Shown: positions 13,001 through 25,441 of the stretch, in pieces
Position numbering within the stretch: the first letter of the stretch is position 1
How the letters are laid out: each line of letters starts with the position of its first letter
Origin: Zygnema circumcarinatum
Lineage: Eukaryota > Streptophyta > Zygnematophyceae > Zygnematales > Zygnemataceae
Direction of reading: 5' to 3'
NCBI GenBank assembly: GCA_037447605.1
Contig: CM074818.1
Span: 1,289,969-1,353,968, forward strand
Length of the DNA: 64,000 bases
Notes under the pieces: model-generated
Told to the model about the DNA's origin: nothing
The model's database searches: none
What the model saw: only the letters and a program-made list of their open reading frames with translations
Translations under genes and position numbers: made by a program

Positions 13001-16000
13001 AAACTTGGCAAAAGCACGACGTTGTCCACGGAATGCAGTGCCATTGCTCTACCTCCAAAGTATCCCGTGGGTGCACAGTATGTTCCAGAGCAAAGCAGCA
13101 AAGAAGGAGAGAAACGTACGGAAGACGGCGAAGCCCACGTGCGGTGGTCCTCGAAGTGCACGTGCACGCGCTCCGCGTTCACTTCCGGCAGGCCGAGGTC
13201 CAGAGGGCCCTGCCCGTCCGCAGCCTCCACAGACTGCCAGGCAGACCCGCTCTACCGCTTGCCTTCACTCGCTGCTCTAAAGCTGAGCAGCAGCAACAAC
13301 AATTCGGCCTGGACAAGGCCTGCATAGCATAGCGTAGCCTAGCGTAGCATAGCGTAGCCTAGCGTAGCCTAGCGTAGCCTAGCGTAGCCTAGCGTAGCCT
13401 AGCATAGCATAGCGTAGCCTAGCGTAGCATAGCGTAGCATAGCGTAGCCTAGCGTAGCCTAGCGTAGCCTAGCGTAGCCTAGCGTAGCCTAGCGTAGCCT
13501 AGCGTAGCCTAGCGTAGCCTAGCGTAGCCTAGCGTAGCATAGCGTAGCCTAGCGTAGCCTAGCGTAGCCTAGCGTAGCCTAGCGTGGCCTGGCGTGGCCT
13601 AGCGTAGCCTGGCGTGGCCTGGCGTGGCATGGCGTGGCCTGGCGTGGCGTGGCCTGGCGTGGCCTGGCGTGGCATGGCGTGGCCTGGCGTAGCCTGGCGT
13701 GGCATGGCGTGGCCTGGCGTGGCGTGGCCTGGCGTGGCCTGGCGTGGCATGGCGTGGCCTGGCATGGCTTGGCATGGCTTGGCCTGGCGTGGCATGGCTT
13801 GGCCTGGCATGGCGTGGCATGGCTTGGCATGGCGTGGCCTGGCGTGGCCTGGCGTGGCCTGGCGTGGCCTGGCGTGGCCTAGCGTAGCCTGGCGTGGCCT
13901 GGCGTAGCATGGCGTGGCCTGGCGTGGCCTGGCGTAGCCTGGCGTGGCATGGCGTGGCCTGGCGTGGCCTGGCGTGGCCTGGCGTGGCATGGCGTGGCCT
14001 GGCGTGGCATGGCGTGGCCTGGCGTAGCATGGCGTAGCCTAGCGTAGCCTAGCGTAGCATAGCGTAGCCTAGCGTAGCCTAGCGTAGCATAGCGTAGCCT
14101 AGCGTAGCATAGCGTAGCCTAGCGTAGCCTAGCGTAGCCTAGCGTAGCCTAGCGTAGCATAGCGTAGCCTAGCGTAGCATAGCGTAGCCTAGCGTAGCCT
14201 AGCGTAGCATAGCGTAGCCTAGCGTAGCATAGCGTAGCCTAGCGTAGCATAGCGTAGCCTAGCGTAGCCTAGCGTAGCCTAGCGTAGCATAGCGTAGCCT
14301 AGCGTAGCCTAGCGTAGCATACCATACGGCCGGTACCAACCCGCACCTGCAGTACGTACAGAAACTCCCTCAAGAAGGTGGCCTGCATGGTGGGCGACTG
14401 GTGGCTGCAGGCGAGCAGGCGCAGGAAGAACGTCACGGCATCATTGTAGCTCCCCAGAAACGCCGATAGTCTGCAAAAGCAGCGTGGAGGAGGCTCACAG
14501 TTTGTTTTGTCCAATCTCCTTTACAAACAGTGAGCTGTGCAAGCCGTGAAAAGGAGGACATGAGGCAGGCATAGTTCAACAATGTGAACATTGGACAGAC
14601 GTCCTGGTCTGTCTGGCCATCAAAAGAGGCTTAGAAGAAATGGAGGGTAACACTACCTGCCAAGAGTGAAGTTGCAATGGTCACTAATGTAATTCCATCC
14701 CCGCCCTTCATACACACCGGTAACATATGTGTACGCACGAATGGCATGCTTTCTCTGCATGTAGAAACAATTTTGTACTCTAATGAGATATTCGCTAGAA
14801 AAATTGCCCCATGAATGAATACGCTCATCAATAACCCCAACACACCCAACCCAAAGGTGAAGCACATTGTACAAAGATACAGAATTCTTCCCAAGGATTT
14901 GATCCACACAAAGTGTCAAGTTGAAAACATGATTCACTTGCACTTGAAGCAAAGCCAGCCCGTCGGCACGTCGAAGCAAAGCTTGAGAAACGCACCTGCG
15001 CTGAGAGATTGTAGCGATTGCCAGCCAACACCATGTGAAAGCCATATTTGCGAAGCATCATGGGTTCAGCCAAAAGGAAACAGTAGCCCGCCTGCTCTAG
15101 GAGCAGTCCCGCTCGTAAATTTGACTCCTGAACATCCCCACTTCCTGCAGAGATCATGGATAAATCCATGCAATCCCTCCCTCACCAGCCTCCTTTTGCA
15201 GCATTGCTCTGACAAGACCTGAACCATTGACCACTCCTTCTCCTCTTCTCCTCCAGTCCCCGTTGCCCACCCCCNNNNNNNNNNCCCTCCTCACCCTTGC
15301 AGTCGTCGGCCCTCACCTCGAGCGAAGCGCGCATGAGCGCGGCCGCCGCCTCCCGGGCGTGTCCCCGCGCCCTGAGCACGCCCGCGAGGCGGAGCGCGGT
15401 CCGGGTCGCATAGCGCGAGCCGATTGGGCCCGCCCTCTGCAGCGCTGCCCCCCAAGGGGGATTTTCCGTCAACCCGTAACAGTAGCTTGCTTGCAAACCA
15501 AGCATTTCAGAGGGCAGGTCTAACATTTTTTAGGAGAGGCAGCATTGTCATTATCGAAGAAAGTCCGCGTGCTGCCTATGCTATGACAGAATGATTTCGG
15601 TGAGAAAACAGCAATATAAGGGACAGTAACATCTGTCATTATCCAGGGCGTTTTTATGAAGTTGGTTCACATGCGTTGCATGAACGGCGGGGAAGGGCTC
15701 AGCAACCCAACCCTTCCTCCTTAGGCGGACTAATGTGTACATAGAAAAAGACCTAGCCATCAACGTATATGTAAGCAGAGGAAAAGAGCGTTACCTGGTA
15801 GAAAGTGTAGGCACTTTCCATGCACTGCTCTGTTTCCCTGCGTGACTGGTCCAGCAGGAAAAGGCAAATGCCAATCATCTCCTGCCCCTCCTCCCCAATC
15901 AAATAACACACAGTTGAGGACTCCGCTCCACATCCCGAACAGCGAGTACAGCTGCAATTACAGCTTGTAAGATCTGCCCATTTTTATCGGAACAGAACAG

Positions 16001-19000
16001 CCATAGCATGCAGAGTCATGCACCCATCGAGCCACCTGCCACGTCAAACTATAGATTCACCTGCACTCCAGCGTAATGCTTCCAGGCTTTGTCCGTTCGA
16101 TAATCAGATGCCAATAACCGGTAATTCGATAGTGCTAGTTCGTAATCTCTAAGCATGAAGGAATAGTCCGCCAGGACTCTAATTTGAGACTCCATGGATT
16201 TGTACGTATACCTGCGATGCCAAGCAAACCTCCCAAAGGCACAAACGGGAAAAAAGGTGAGGTGTTTTTTGGCAATCAGACTATAATAAGCCCAGAGAAG
16301 ACTTCAGCAAGCAAACCCAATCTTGCTGTTCAAAGCTGTTCAGCGATTCTGACAAACGGAACTCTGGACTTTGCCAACCCACAAAACTGGTCACCCACCC
16401 GCCAAGTGGGGTTTCTTCATCTTTTCCTTTCCGAAACCAAAGATTCTTGATCTGGTTTCGTAGCCCTTTCCGATTGGCCACAACCTGCAACCACAAAGCG
16501 CAGTCATACATCGTAAGTCAGGAGAGTATTCCAATCTAAAGCTTTCTAACATGCTCCTCCTGTATCGTATCACGTCCTCCCTTGTGGTTTCAAGAAAAAG
16601 GGACTGCCTTTGATGCTTACTTGATGGTTGTGTTCTCGCACTTTGTGCTCCATGTGCGGAATGATCCGCTGTACGACAAGTTCTTTCATGAATTCTGCAA
16701 TCTGCATCCCCATGCATCATCGCATGAGCAGAGCCCCCACCTCCGCGTTCCGTCATTCATTGCGGCGTCAGGATCACTCGGCCACTCACCTGAAGGGTGT
16801 CGGCATCTGAGATGAACTGGCCCACGTGGATGCTGCCGGCACCTTCGCCCTCCTGCAGATCCGAACAAAGCTAGAGATGAATAGGAGAAGTTTATTTCTG
16901 AAAGGTAACAAGACAAACCTAAAGGAAAGCAGAGACGCAAGCAGACGAAAACTAACACTTAACATGTAGACAGAAGTGGGGTGACCGACAGAAAGAAGCT
17001 AAAACACAAGTGCGACGACGACATCAAGGACAGACATACTTTTTTTTCCTTGTAAGGACCAACTATTCTCTTTAGAAAAAAGTGGGCCAAGGGCAGAACC
17101 TTGTGTGCAGGCACACAAGGTCGTGATAGGCAACTAGGCCTAGTTTTGTCGATTAATAGCCCAAGAAGACACCCATGCCTGTCCTCTTCAAATCCTTATA
17201 GCGGGACTATTGATTATCAAACTGTAGCAACGCAAAACTATAGACATTGGACAGAAAAGAGCTGCAATACCGAACCTCTCTTGGGGACTTATTCGGCCTT
17301 GCTGGGCCAACAACGGGCTCTCTCAACCGACTCCAAATATCCTCACGATGCAGGTCCGGTGTTTGCAGAGAATTGATGGCTAGAACATGGCAATTGGCCG
17401 CTCCATATGCGGCCCGCATCAGCGCAAACTTGGAGTCCGTACTGCGCAAGACCCATGTCATGCCCAGCCCTCGTCTTAGCCTCAACAGAGCTGCTTTCTC
17501 GTCCAACCAAGGAACCGCCGCATCAAGGAGAAGTGATAGAGATAGGTTTAAGAGAGTGATATCGAGTCTCTAGCTCCATAAAGCCAAAATCCAGTTCAAA
17601 GCTTAAGTCTAGATAGGGCCGGTTTGCAACCCCGTGCCCACAAAGAGCCAATGAATAAAACCTACTTGGAGAATCTATCATGCACTAACACATTAATGTC
17701 CTCAGGACACCGCCTAGGGCCCAGGAAAATACTCCAACGCACAGGCATTTGCTAAACCTATGCACCAAATACACTATTCAACTAAAGGAAGGCTTTGCAC
17801 ATGTGGCGGTTATTGGAATCAAACACCGGAAACAAGTATTCACTATTCGATGCCAGAGAATCCAAGCCCTACCCACATTAAGGAACTGCCGGCTACACAC
17901 TAAAATTTCACCACTGCTTGAAAAAGGCAAAGCAAGGCCCAAAGCCAAAGCCAAAGCCAAAGCTTATCGCGAGGGTTCACATGTTGTCAGTAGGCAGTCT
18001 GACAGTGGGTACCTTTCTATAGGCCCTGTTTGCAGGTCGTGGAACAAAATGTAGTGCTTGTGGATGTTGGGGTCCATGATGCCGGTGCGAAGCAGGCTCG
18101 GTAAAGTGCGTTCTGTGTACAGCTCTTGGAAGCAGCTCAGGGGATCGCTGTCATCCGATGACGCCACCACGAGGCCTGATCCAATGAGAGCAAGAAAGCA
18201 CTCGCTGGGACTTCAAATGCCCCTCACAGTGCAAATTGCACGCCACCTTTGACAAGCTAAGCCTGCAAGATCTGAGCATAGTAACCATAATGCAGCCAAA
18301 ACTCGTTGCATGTATCTAGTGCTACCCTTCCTCAAGGTACGATTCAGTGCAGTTGAAGTCAGATTCTCTTTCGTCACAAGTTCCCGTGCAAATCCATTGT
18401 GCATTTGGAAATAGAGCCACTCTTTCAAACTGTGAGTTTCAGTCATGACTGCCACAGTACAATGTCATGCAACATCCTAGCGATATAAAGAAACTCAAGT
18501 TGAAAATAGAACTATACACATTTCAACACCAGTTTTGATCATGCTATAAGTCCATCGCGTGATCAAGCTGTCTTCATCCTCCACCGGGTGCAAACCAAAG
18601 CTTTGATAAATCCAGATTGGATTGAACTGCATGAAACAATCAATGGTTTCCTGGAGTAGAAAGAAGCTCACAAGCCACAGGATGATCGATCGTCTCATGG
18701 TCCGAAAAGCGCAACATTCGGATAAATTCACTCGAATACCGCTGAAACCACGAGCTTCTTGATTCTGACCTGGCCACTGGCAGAAATCACACAGATATCA
18801 CTCCAGTGGATGGTCAAAACAAAAGCCAAAAACATCCCATTTGGGCTATGGCTGAAGACAAAAGGATAAAGGTGGTACAATCTCAAAAACAGAAAAAAAT
18901 GATGTATTTGTACAGACTGTGCCACAGCCGACGGAGATTAGTCTTGTGAATCAAACTAAACTCTTAAGACAAACAAATCTCGGCGAAAAATATTTGCGAA

Positions 19001-20740
19001 AAGAGGCATTGGTTTAGGCCTTGCTAGATCATTAAGTTACTTAATTACTTACTTTAATTTACAGTTAAGTTCAAGGTACTTCAAACAAGAGTGCGCCTCT
19101 TGTCACATCCCAGTTACGCATGAACGAGCTAATTGAAATAGATTATTTTATTGATGAACAAAAATGATTATCACTACAGCTAGGAAATGATGAGCTCGCC
19201 AATGTTGCCAGCAGGCAAGCAGGCAATAGGGGTCAAGAAGAAAAAATTGCAGCTCAGATTCTAGAAGCAAACAGAAGTCTAAGGTTATCAAATTCAGTTG
19301 GACTGAACGTCAACAATCACTAAGTTCACGAAAAGGCTTAGTGAAAAAAAGGGGCCTGTTTCTGGTACAAAAAGGTGGTTGAGCTGCCTCTTTCAACTAT
19401 TGTCGACCTACAGAAACTATCAAAGGTGCAACCTCAAATGCTTCCAAAACGTCAGAGTTCAACTGCTTTGATTTAATAGCTCCCGTTCTTCAATCAATTA
19501 TTACTAAATTACAATAGGTTTACAGGAATGAACTGACGAGTTGTGATAATCCTCTCAATTCGCTGAACTGCACCCCATAATTTCTAGAATTTTGCACTGA
19601 ATAATTGAACCCCTGGTCAAGCTTGAGTACTGTTGCATTTACGAAGGAGAACCCATAAGACTGTCAGGGAAACCGTTTATGTTTTCTCACAACTATTTAA
19701 ACAGTCATTGTCTTGACCAAGGATCCCCTCGTGCATTAAGTCCGCCAACGACATAGGTCATGCCTAAAAAGGATTTATGAACCTCACGGGCTTCCACGCA
19801 TACTACGCCAATTGGCCGCACCCACAGGGCCCTTAAGCTGTAAGTTCTTCAATGACTTTAAAAGGTTCCGGTAATTTGATCTTTTGGAAAATATGGTAGG
19901 CAGCAGGATGCTTACTGGCCAATATAGCTTGAATATCATGAGGATCGCCATTGAGCTCTGCTGCAGCTGCATCACTAAAGTTGGTGACAAGACTAGTAAG
20001 ATGCTCTTCTGCCGCCTGCACGATCAGAAACCCATACAGCTTTCAAGCTTAGGCATTTGCAGATATGCATATAAAATAAGCCGGCATTGAATAAGAAAAT
20101 ACATTTTAACTAACAAACAGCTTAAATAAAGAAAACGATTGTATGCATGAAACACCCTGTAGCTTCATTCTCAAGTGGAGTGACTAATATTTTTCTCGCT
20201 TCGACATCCAGTTGCAGTCATTCTCTATCAGTTTATCTCGGAAACGTAGCATGTTCGCCAGTCGAGCCTGAGCTCCAATGTCAGATTGACGGCGTGAAAT
20301 ACCTCTATTGAAGGCTGTGCGATGTCTCCCACCGAAAACACTCGCAACCGAAAATCTTGAAGGCGATACGGCTGCTCTCCAGCCGTTCTCACAGGAACTG
20401 CGCCACAGCACCATTCACAGCGTTACACGGTTGCCCGCTTTCTCTGATGGGCGCGGCCATTTGGCGCTGCATTTCCTCGACAGCCTCAGCAGGATCAAAG
20501 TGCCAGCTTTAGCTTTCACGAATACATACTGTTAATGTTCTGAAGCTCCGAGTGTGCTTGAAAAAGGTCAACCAGAGTAAGTCCGTTCTTCAGGCAAGTC
20601 GAATCCGCGGCAGACGTGCTCAGAATAAAGATCGTCGGAGCCGCCTCTCTATAAATAGACTCCGCCACGATGCTGCTGAGCGCTGGGCGGTGAGGACTAG
20701 GGCGGGAGGCCGGCGAGGGAGTCCCTGTGAGCAGCTCCAT
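7095..20740 (-). CDS. TRAPPC8: TRAPPC8 / Trs85 homologue, trafficking protein particle complex subunit 8
   Basis: TRAPPC8/Trs85 is a subunit of the TRAPPIII tethering complex that activates Rab1/Ypt1 in secretion and autophagy. Exon 1 (20740-20530) encodes [18 protein letters not shown] and LTLVDLFQ. It joins in phase to exon 2 (20397-20303), giving [20 protein letters not shown], a family-specific stretch. Further diagnostic exons, in order: about 18170-18020 ([16 protein letters not shown]), 16750-16400 ([17 protein letters not shown]), about 16170-16060 ([17 protein letters not shown]), 15870-15790 ([19 protein letters not shown]), 15140-15000 ([18 protein letters not shown]), 13233-13120 ([13 protein letters not shown]), 12592-12460 ([18 protein letters not shown]), 10950-10830 and 10095-9910 ([17 protein letters not shown]), 9095-8820 ([19 protein letters not shown]). 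The C-terminus is [16 protein letters not shown], stop at 7095. There are more than 20 exons. One exon (about 11620-11900) holds a (GGA)n tract with an unresolved frame. Not every junction was fixed. Confidence 0.93.
11684..11758. repeat. (CTC/CCCCT)n microsatellite in a TRAPPC8 exon
   Basis: On the + strand this is a CCTCCT/CCCCCT tract. On the gene strand it encodes poly-Gly, poly-Glu or poly-Arg depending on the frame, and all three frames are open. It sits between a confident exon part ([15 protein letters not shown], about 11870-11820) and downstream sequence that reads best in a different frame (LQLEITIRP, about 11680-11650). Confidence 0.85.
12280..12327. repeat. Telomere-like ACCCCTA(C/A)AAAA tract in a TRAPPC8 intron
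   Basis: About four to five imperfect copies of CCCTACAAAAAA / CCCCTAAAAAA lie in an intron of TRAPPC8. They resemble, but do not equal, the plant telomere unit CCCTAAA. This is likely simple-sequence expansion. Confidence 0.7.
13323..14321. repeat. 1-kb decamer minisatellite filling a TRAPPC8 intron
   Basis: About 100 tandem copies of a 10-bp unit, AGCGTAGCCT or AGCGTAGCAT on the + strand. The outer zones use AGC at both half-unit starts. The central zone (about 13586-14037) uses GGC instead, with GGCGTGGCCT as the consensus and a few GGCTT variants. Spliced on the gene strand, the donor is at about 14345 just after an exon ending [10 protein letters not shown]. The acceptor of the next exon is at about 13234. 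The array is therefore almost the entire 1.1-kb intron. Long open frames in the array ([10 protein letters not shown] type) are artefacts of a stop-free repeat. Confidence 0.95.
15275..15284. other. Assembly gap of 10 N
   Basis: Ten undetermined bases lie in an intron of TRAPPC8, just downstream of the exon encoding [12 protein letters not shown] in gene orientation. The true gap size is unknown because 10 N is often a placeholder. Confidence 0.99.
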
Positions 20741-21648
20741 GGCTGCCTTTCGAGCGCAGGGAGAGCTCCTGAACGGTGCTCGCACCGCCTCCTATTAGGG
20801 ACAAAGCAGGAAGGCAGTTCGGCAGGCCCTTCACGTGTGCGCCGTTCAGACCTTCGTTAGCCGTTACGAGGCACTGTGAAACGGCGTCTCCATGTGCGTG
20901 GGTGGGTTTGGGGACTCTGGCTGTTGGGGTTCGCAAGGCGAAAGGCTCATATTCGCTGGAAATAAGAGTGAAAATGGAGTGGGGGGATCACCTCAGCCCG
21001 GGAGCCCACCCGCTTGAAGCTGGGCAGTTATTTAAGAACTTCTGATCGCAATAATGCTGACACATGCATGGGACGTTCACACGAGACGTGCCAAATTTGG
21101 GGGGCAAAAGATGATTGAGGCATTGGTATGCATGCCCAATCCATGAGAGGCCAACACAGACCATGCTGAGAACGAACATCCAAAAGTTTGCCGAAAGGAG
21201 GAGCTTCCACAATTCCTAGGAGAGCTCTGCCCAGCTAGAACACACTCTCTGAAGGCTACGCCTGTTTCGCGCTCGAAATGATAAGGTGACTAAACTAACC
21301 TAGAGCTTCAGCTTCTTCTGCCATACGCTCTGCACCGGGACATTTGCAATGCAAGCGGAGCCAAAGCACTACATTCCCGGCCCTGCCAAAATGGCCCACT
21401 CCCACCAATCTTTTGCCGCGCTCCAGTGATGCCGATGCTGGGACAGCACATAGGAGGCCCCCCCCCCCCCGTTGACCTCCACTAGCTTTCTTGAATGCTT
21501 GACATGCACTGTCCCTGCATTAAATCCTACGAGGCAGAAAGACCTCACCTGCCTGTCTACAGCTTACCAAGTCTAGCGAAAGAAGGAGCTAATGCCACTA
21601 TGGGCCACTTGCAAACGACCTGGCATGTCCCCAGAAGTGAGGAGGCCG
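20741..21648. other. Intergenic region: TRAPPC8 5' side and SSU72 3' side
   Basis: The TRAPPC8 start (20740) and the SSU72 stop (21649), both on the - strand, bound 0.9 kb that should hold the TRAPPC8 promoter and SSU72 3' UTR. A run of 13 C is at 21458-21470. In-frame extension upstream of TRAPPC8 to a Met at 20785 is possible. I see no separate gene. Confidence 0.45.
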
Positions 21649-24296
21649 TCAGTAGAAGCAGATGTTGTACATGGGGGTCTGCTTGCACTGCTTCTCAAAC
21701 CTGCACATTAGGCCTTCTACCTCATCTTCCCAGTCATCGATGTCTTCCAGCTGCAAGACCGAAGGAGGAATTCCCCAGGCACAACACACCAGATTCATGT
21801 TAGCTCATAAGGTCCTGCATACCGACTACCTCCCCGAACTGTTAAAAAAATCCTTCGACAGGCACTTTCAGCATGTTGGAATAATCAAGATAGGCCTCAC
21901 AGGTGATTTGAAAACGAGTCTAGACTTTCTTTCACACATGATTGTGGTAAGGCTCAATCCCAGACCTCCTGTGGCTCGGGCGACAGGCTCCTGTGCTTTT
22001 AAAAAGGACTAAGAGGACATTGCTGCCTAAAATTCAGGGGTAAGGAATCTTCTTGTAAATGCTCATTCCCTGAAGTAGAACTGGAATCGTTTCCTGATCC
22101 TTAACTCCTTGTACTTTACTGGAGTTCAATGTTTGCTTCGAATCCTCACCATTTGACACAACTGCAGAGCCAGCTTAGCTCCTAGAGCAGCTTCTTCGTG
22201 ATTATCTCGCACGTCAAGGTTGATCACGAGAACACACCGCAGCAATTGTCCTCCCCGATTTAACAAGTCTGTAAAAACGCAGCCGAAGAAAGGTCACTCC
22301 CTTTCACGAATTTCTGGAACAAACGTAGCCGTGAGATGGCAGTTCTTAGTCTATGAAGCTAAGCCAACTACAATATGGACAACAAGAATTTCTAAAAACA
22401 TTACAATGTTCAGCACAAGCTTGTCAGTGACGAATTTCCCGCATAAAAAACCTGACAGATTCGCTCATCGTTTGACTCCTATTCGACCACCGTAAGTCAC
22501 AAAGGGTCAAAGCTTAAGCAGCTCCATCGCTTGCTGAAAAAATACAGCAAATTGAAACTACTCAAGCTGCAGAAAATTTCAACTTAGTGCCCACTGAATG
22601 ATGAGCATTATTGACGAGAGATGTTCAGACCATTAATCTGTTTAGCGTAAGAGCACGCCCTGAAAGATGCGTCAAGGATCGAATGTCAAGTGCTTATCAA
22701 CTATCACGTATCTGCCATAGTCAGCTACCACGCATAATCACTGCACATCCCTGCAGCTTCACCTACAGCTTTCTGTACAGTGAGTGGAGAAAGTTTTGAC
22801 GAAACTTCCCCTATTTCTATTTCTACACCTTCCTCCTGTTGAGACGAGTCAGGATTTTGTTGAATTCTACTGGATGACTGGCAAGCAGTACGATGCTTCG
22901 CATACAAGCTCGTCACTTCTGGGGCATCAGCACATCCAGCTCACGCCATCCATCCATTAAATTCATCTCGGTGGATAAAAGATACACCTTTACCAACATT
23001 CACTCATTCTGTTGACATTATCGTCAATCTCCAACGATTTCATTTCTCACTCAGCCTGTGAAAATGTCCAGATCAAGGGCTGATTATGAATTACGACTCT
23101 ATTCTCACTGCTGCTGCAGGTAGCTCGTTCAGCACAGCTTTACACATGACATTGAACAAAGTGCCTGACTTCATTGGTCTAAGCTATGGGTTTGGTCGTA
23201 TGTCAACGTCAAAATCTCCTAAACCTTCAAGTTCTCATCAACTGCTTTTCGAGAAGGTATCTTGCTGAACCCTGACACTAAGGAACACTACGTGTTAGTA
23301 AAGATGACATCATCGAAAGGAGCAGTCTTGATGTTTCGGAAGTCCCCCTTGCGTGCCCGCGTTGGAGGAGACATTATCGAATCGATTATGTGCGCTCCAA
23401 GCATGCAGTGTGTGTCGATTATATGCCAGATGCCTTATCGCTTCCACAATGGAGCTTCATATCGTCCCAAGGACCAAAAACCAGAAACCAAAAGAACATC
23501 GCCAATATATTTACTTCCCAAGAGGAGAAGCAAAATAGTCTGATCAATAATGTCTGCGGATGTTACACATCGGAGCCAGTCCATAGCCCCAAGTATCAAA
23601 ATTTCCTCAAGGGATCAATGACAGGAAAAATACCTTCGTTAACAATATCAAAAACGCGTTCTTCAAAGGTGAGCACCACATCAAATACACCATCACCTGC
23701 ATTCTCCTGCCACCTTTGTGGCGCCTCTTTCACAGCCAGGTTTCTTTTCAACATTTGAAGTAAGCCATTTCTCTTGTAGCTGCAAGGGTCTCAGGTCAAG
23801 GATAGACTTCAAATCAAAACTTGGGCCTCTTAAAGCGCTGATTAAAACGCCGGATACCTAGATACAACAGCCTCTAATGACCTCTCAGGGAATAAGTGAT
23901 GAGAATAAATTTTTGGAAATGCTCACAGGATCCCCCATACTTAACAATTTGGCGTAAGGAACGCAAATTCACATAAGTTAAAATCCAAAGCGAGAGTAAC
24001 TCGACCACAGTCGACAAAATCTGCTTCGGCCATTCCCCAAAAACTAAACTATTCACGTACATCAAGGATTAAAAAGGATACAGGTCAGGATCCTTCGATT
24101 TTAGCTCCTCAAACATCCGTCTGTATGGAGTACCAAACTGATATATATTTGGCTCTCTCGCGCTTGGTCCTGGGAGCTTGACATGTGTTCCGGTCCCATA
24201 GGATTCCACATTGAATCCATGCTTTAACAGAATTGCATGGGCTTCCATACTTCGATTCTGGTTTGAAGCACAAACCATTGCATAACGCCTCCTCAT
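21649..24296 (-). CDS. SSU72: SSU72, RNA polymerase II CTD Ser5/Ser7 phosphatase
   Basis: SSU72 removes Ser5 and Ser7 phosphates from the RNA polymerase II C-terminal domain and is a 3'-end processing factor. Four exons (24296-24082, 23779-23634, 22268-22150, 21750-21649) join at GT-AG sites in phase and give 193 aa, the usual length of the family. The N-terminus carries the phosphatase loop CASNQNRS (C-X5-R-S, Cys9) and HGFNVESYGTGTHVKLPGP. Exon 2 gives NLAVKEAPQRWQENAGDG and VVLTFEERVFDIV, including the conserved acidic segment. Exon 3 gives VLVINLDVRDNHEEAALG. Exon 4 gives DDWEDEVEGLMCRFEKQ and ends MYNICFY, the typical short hydrophobic C-terminus. Catalytic Cys and Arg are intact. Confidence 0.97.
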
Positions 24297-25441
24297 TGCA
24301 TCTGATGTTCAGCCAATAACAATTAAGTCCTATAGTAACTCCACGAGCATCGTTCTCTAACTGGCTGAGACACTCTTCATCAGTGACAACTGAAAATGAG
24401 TCCAGCTGCTGTTTTCGCTGCCAATTTACCGCTTCATTCTGCCCGGATGAGCTATAACGAATCGGTTTCCATTGCCCGAAAAATTGAACCCTTTGCTGAA
24501 CTTACAAAAGTCGTCTACTGAAAAAACTAGATGTAATGACGAGATATATCACGCCCGCGTCCTCCGTTGAGCCCGATTGTAGAGTTCTTCGAGAAGCTCT
24601 CTTTTTAAAGATGCTGCTCCATGTCTGCCAGGCCGTCGAACCCTAACTTGACGACCTCATTACGAGTGCACGGCAAGAAAGAATGCTCGCGAGCGCAGCA
24701 GTAGTAGCAGCAGCAGCAGTAGCAGCAGGTCACCTTTGTAAGAATTGGGCCAAGAGACGGCGAACTCCCAAGGGGCATCCGCATCCGTTTGACTTGCAAC
24801 TTGGCCTGCAACAAAACCCTAGAACAACCAACGGCAATGGTTGGTAACTCCACCAACAAATGGTTGCTATCATGGGCAACCAACGGTTGCAGCGGCCGCA
24901 ATGGTTGACTGGCTCTGCTAAGCCGATATTGCCGTTTGCGACCAGTTCCTCGAGGTTCCCCATGCTGATTTTGTTCATGTACATTTTATGGCTTCGCCAT
25001 CGTGAGATCAATGCCACTTCCATTGCCCCTAGGACATATACATACATACATACACAAAAAATGACCCAAGAGCCCCGCTCCCTCCTCGCGATGTGCCTCA
25101 AATCGGTGACCTTCGCGGCTGCTTCTAGGGCTGCGTTGTTGTGCCTAGGGGTAGTTTTCCGCTCTTAGTTTCGTTTCTTTGTGTTTAGGTCCTTTGCGAC
25201 CTCGTGGTTCCACATTTTGCTCTTGTCCATGTACATTTGATGGCCTCGCCATCGTGAGTTCAATGAATTTTTTCCCCTGTTTGGGTCCCAAGAGGCTGTT
25301 TATACGTACATACATAACATACCGTACATGTTACCAGTTTTCAGCCACATGGAATGACCGTCGTCAGCCTCAAGCCTGTCCATGTATCCAACTGCCAGTT
25401 TGCCACATATCCCCAGTTTCCCGAAATCTCGCACACAGCTA

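Noticed and set aside
13559-14030. Long open frames on both strands over the TRAPPC8 intron array ([10 protein letters not shown]-like and MAWRGLAW-like proteins)
   Set aside because: They exist only because a 10-bp repeat without stop words reads open in several frames. The array lies between two confident TRAPPC8 exons.
24605-25101. - strand frames with poly-Cys/Tyr (CCYCCCCYYCC)
   Set aside because: They come from an AGC/AGT repeat at about 24700-24730 and the inverted-repeat arm upstream of SSU72.
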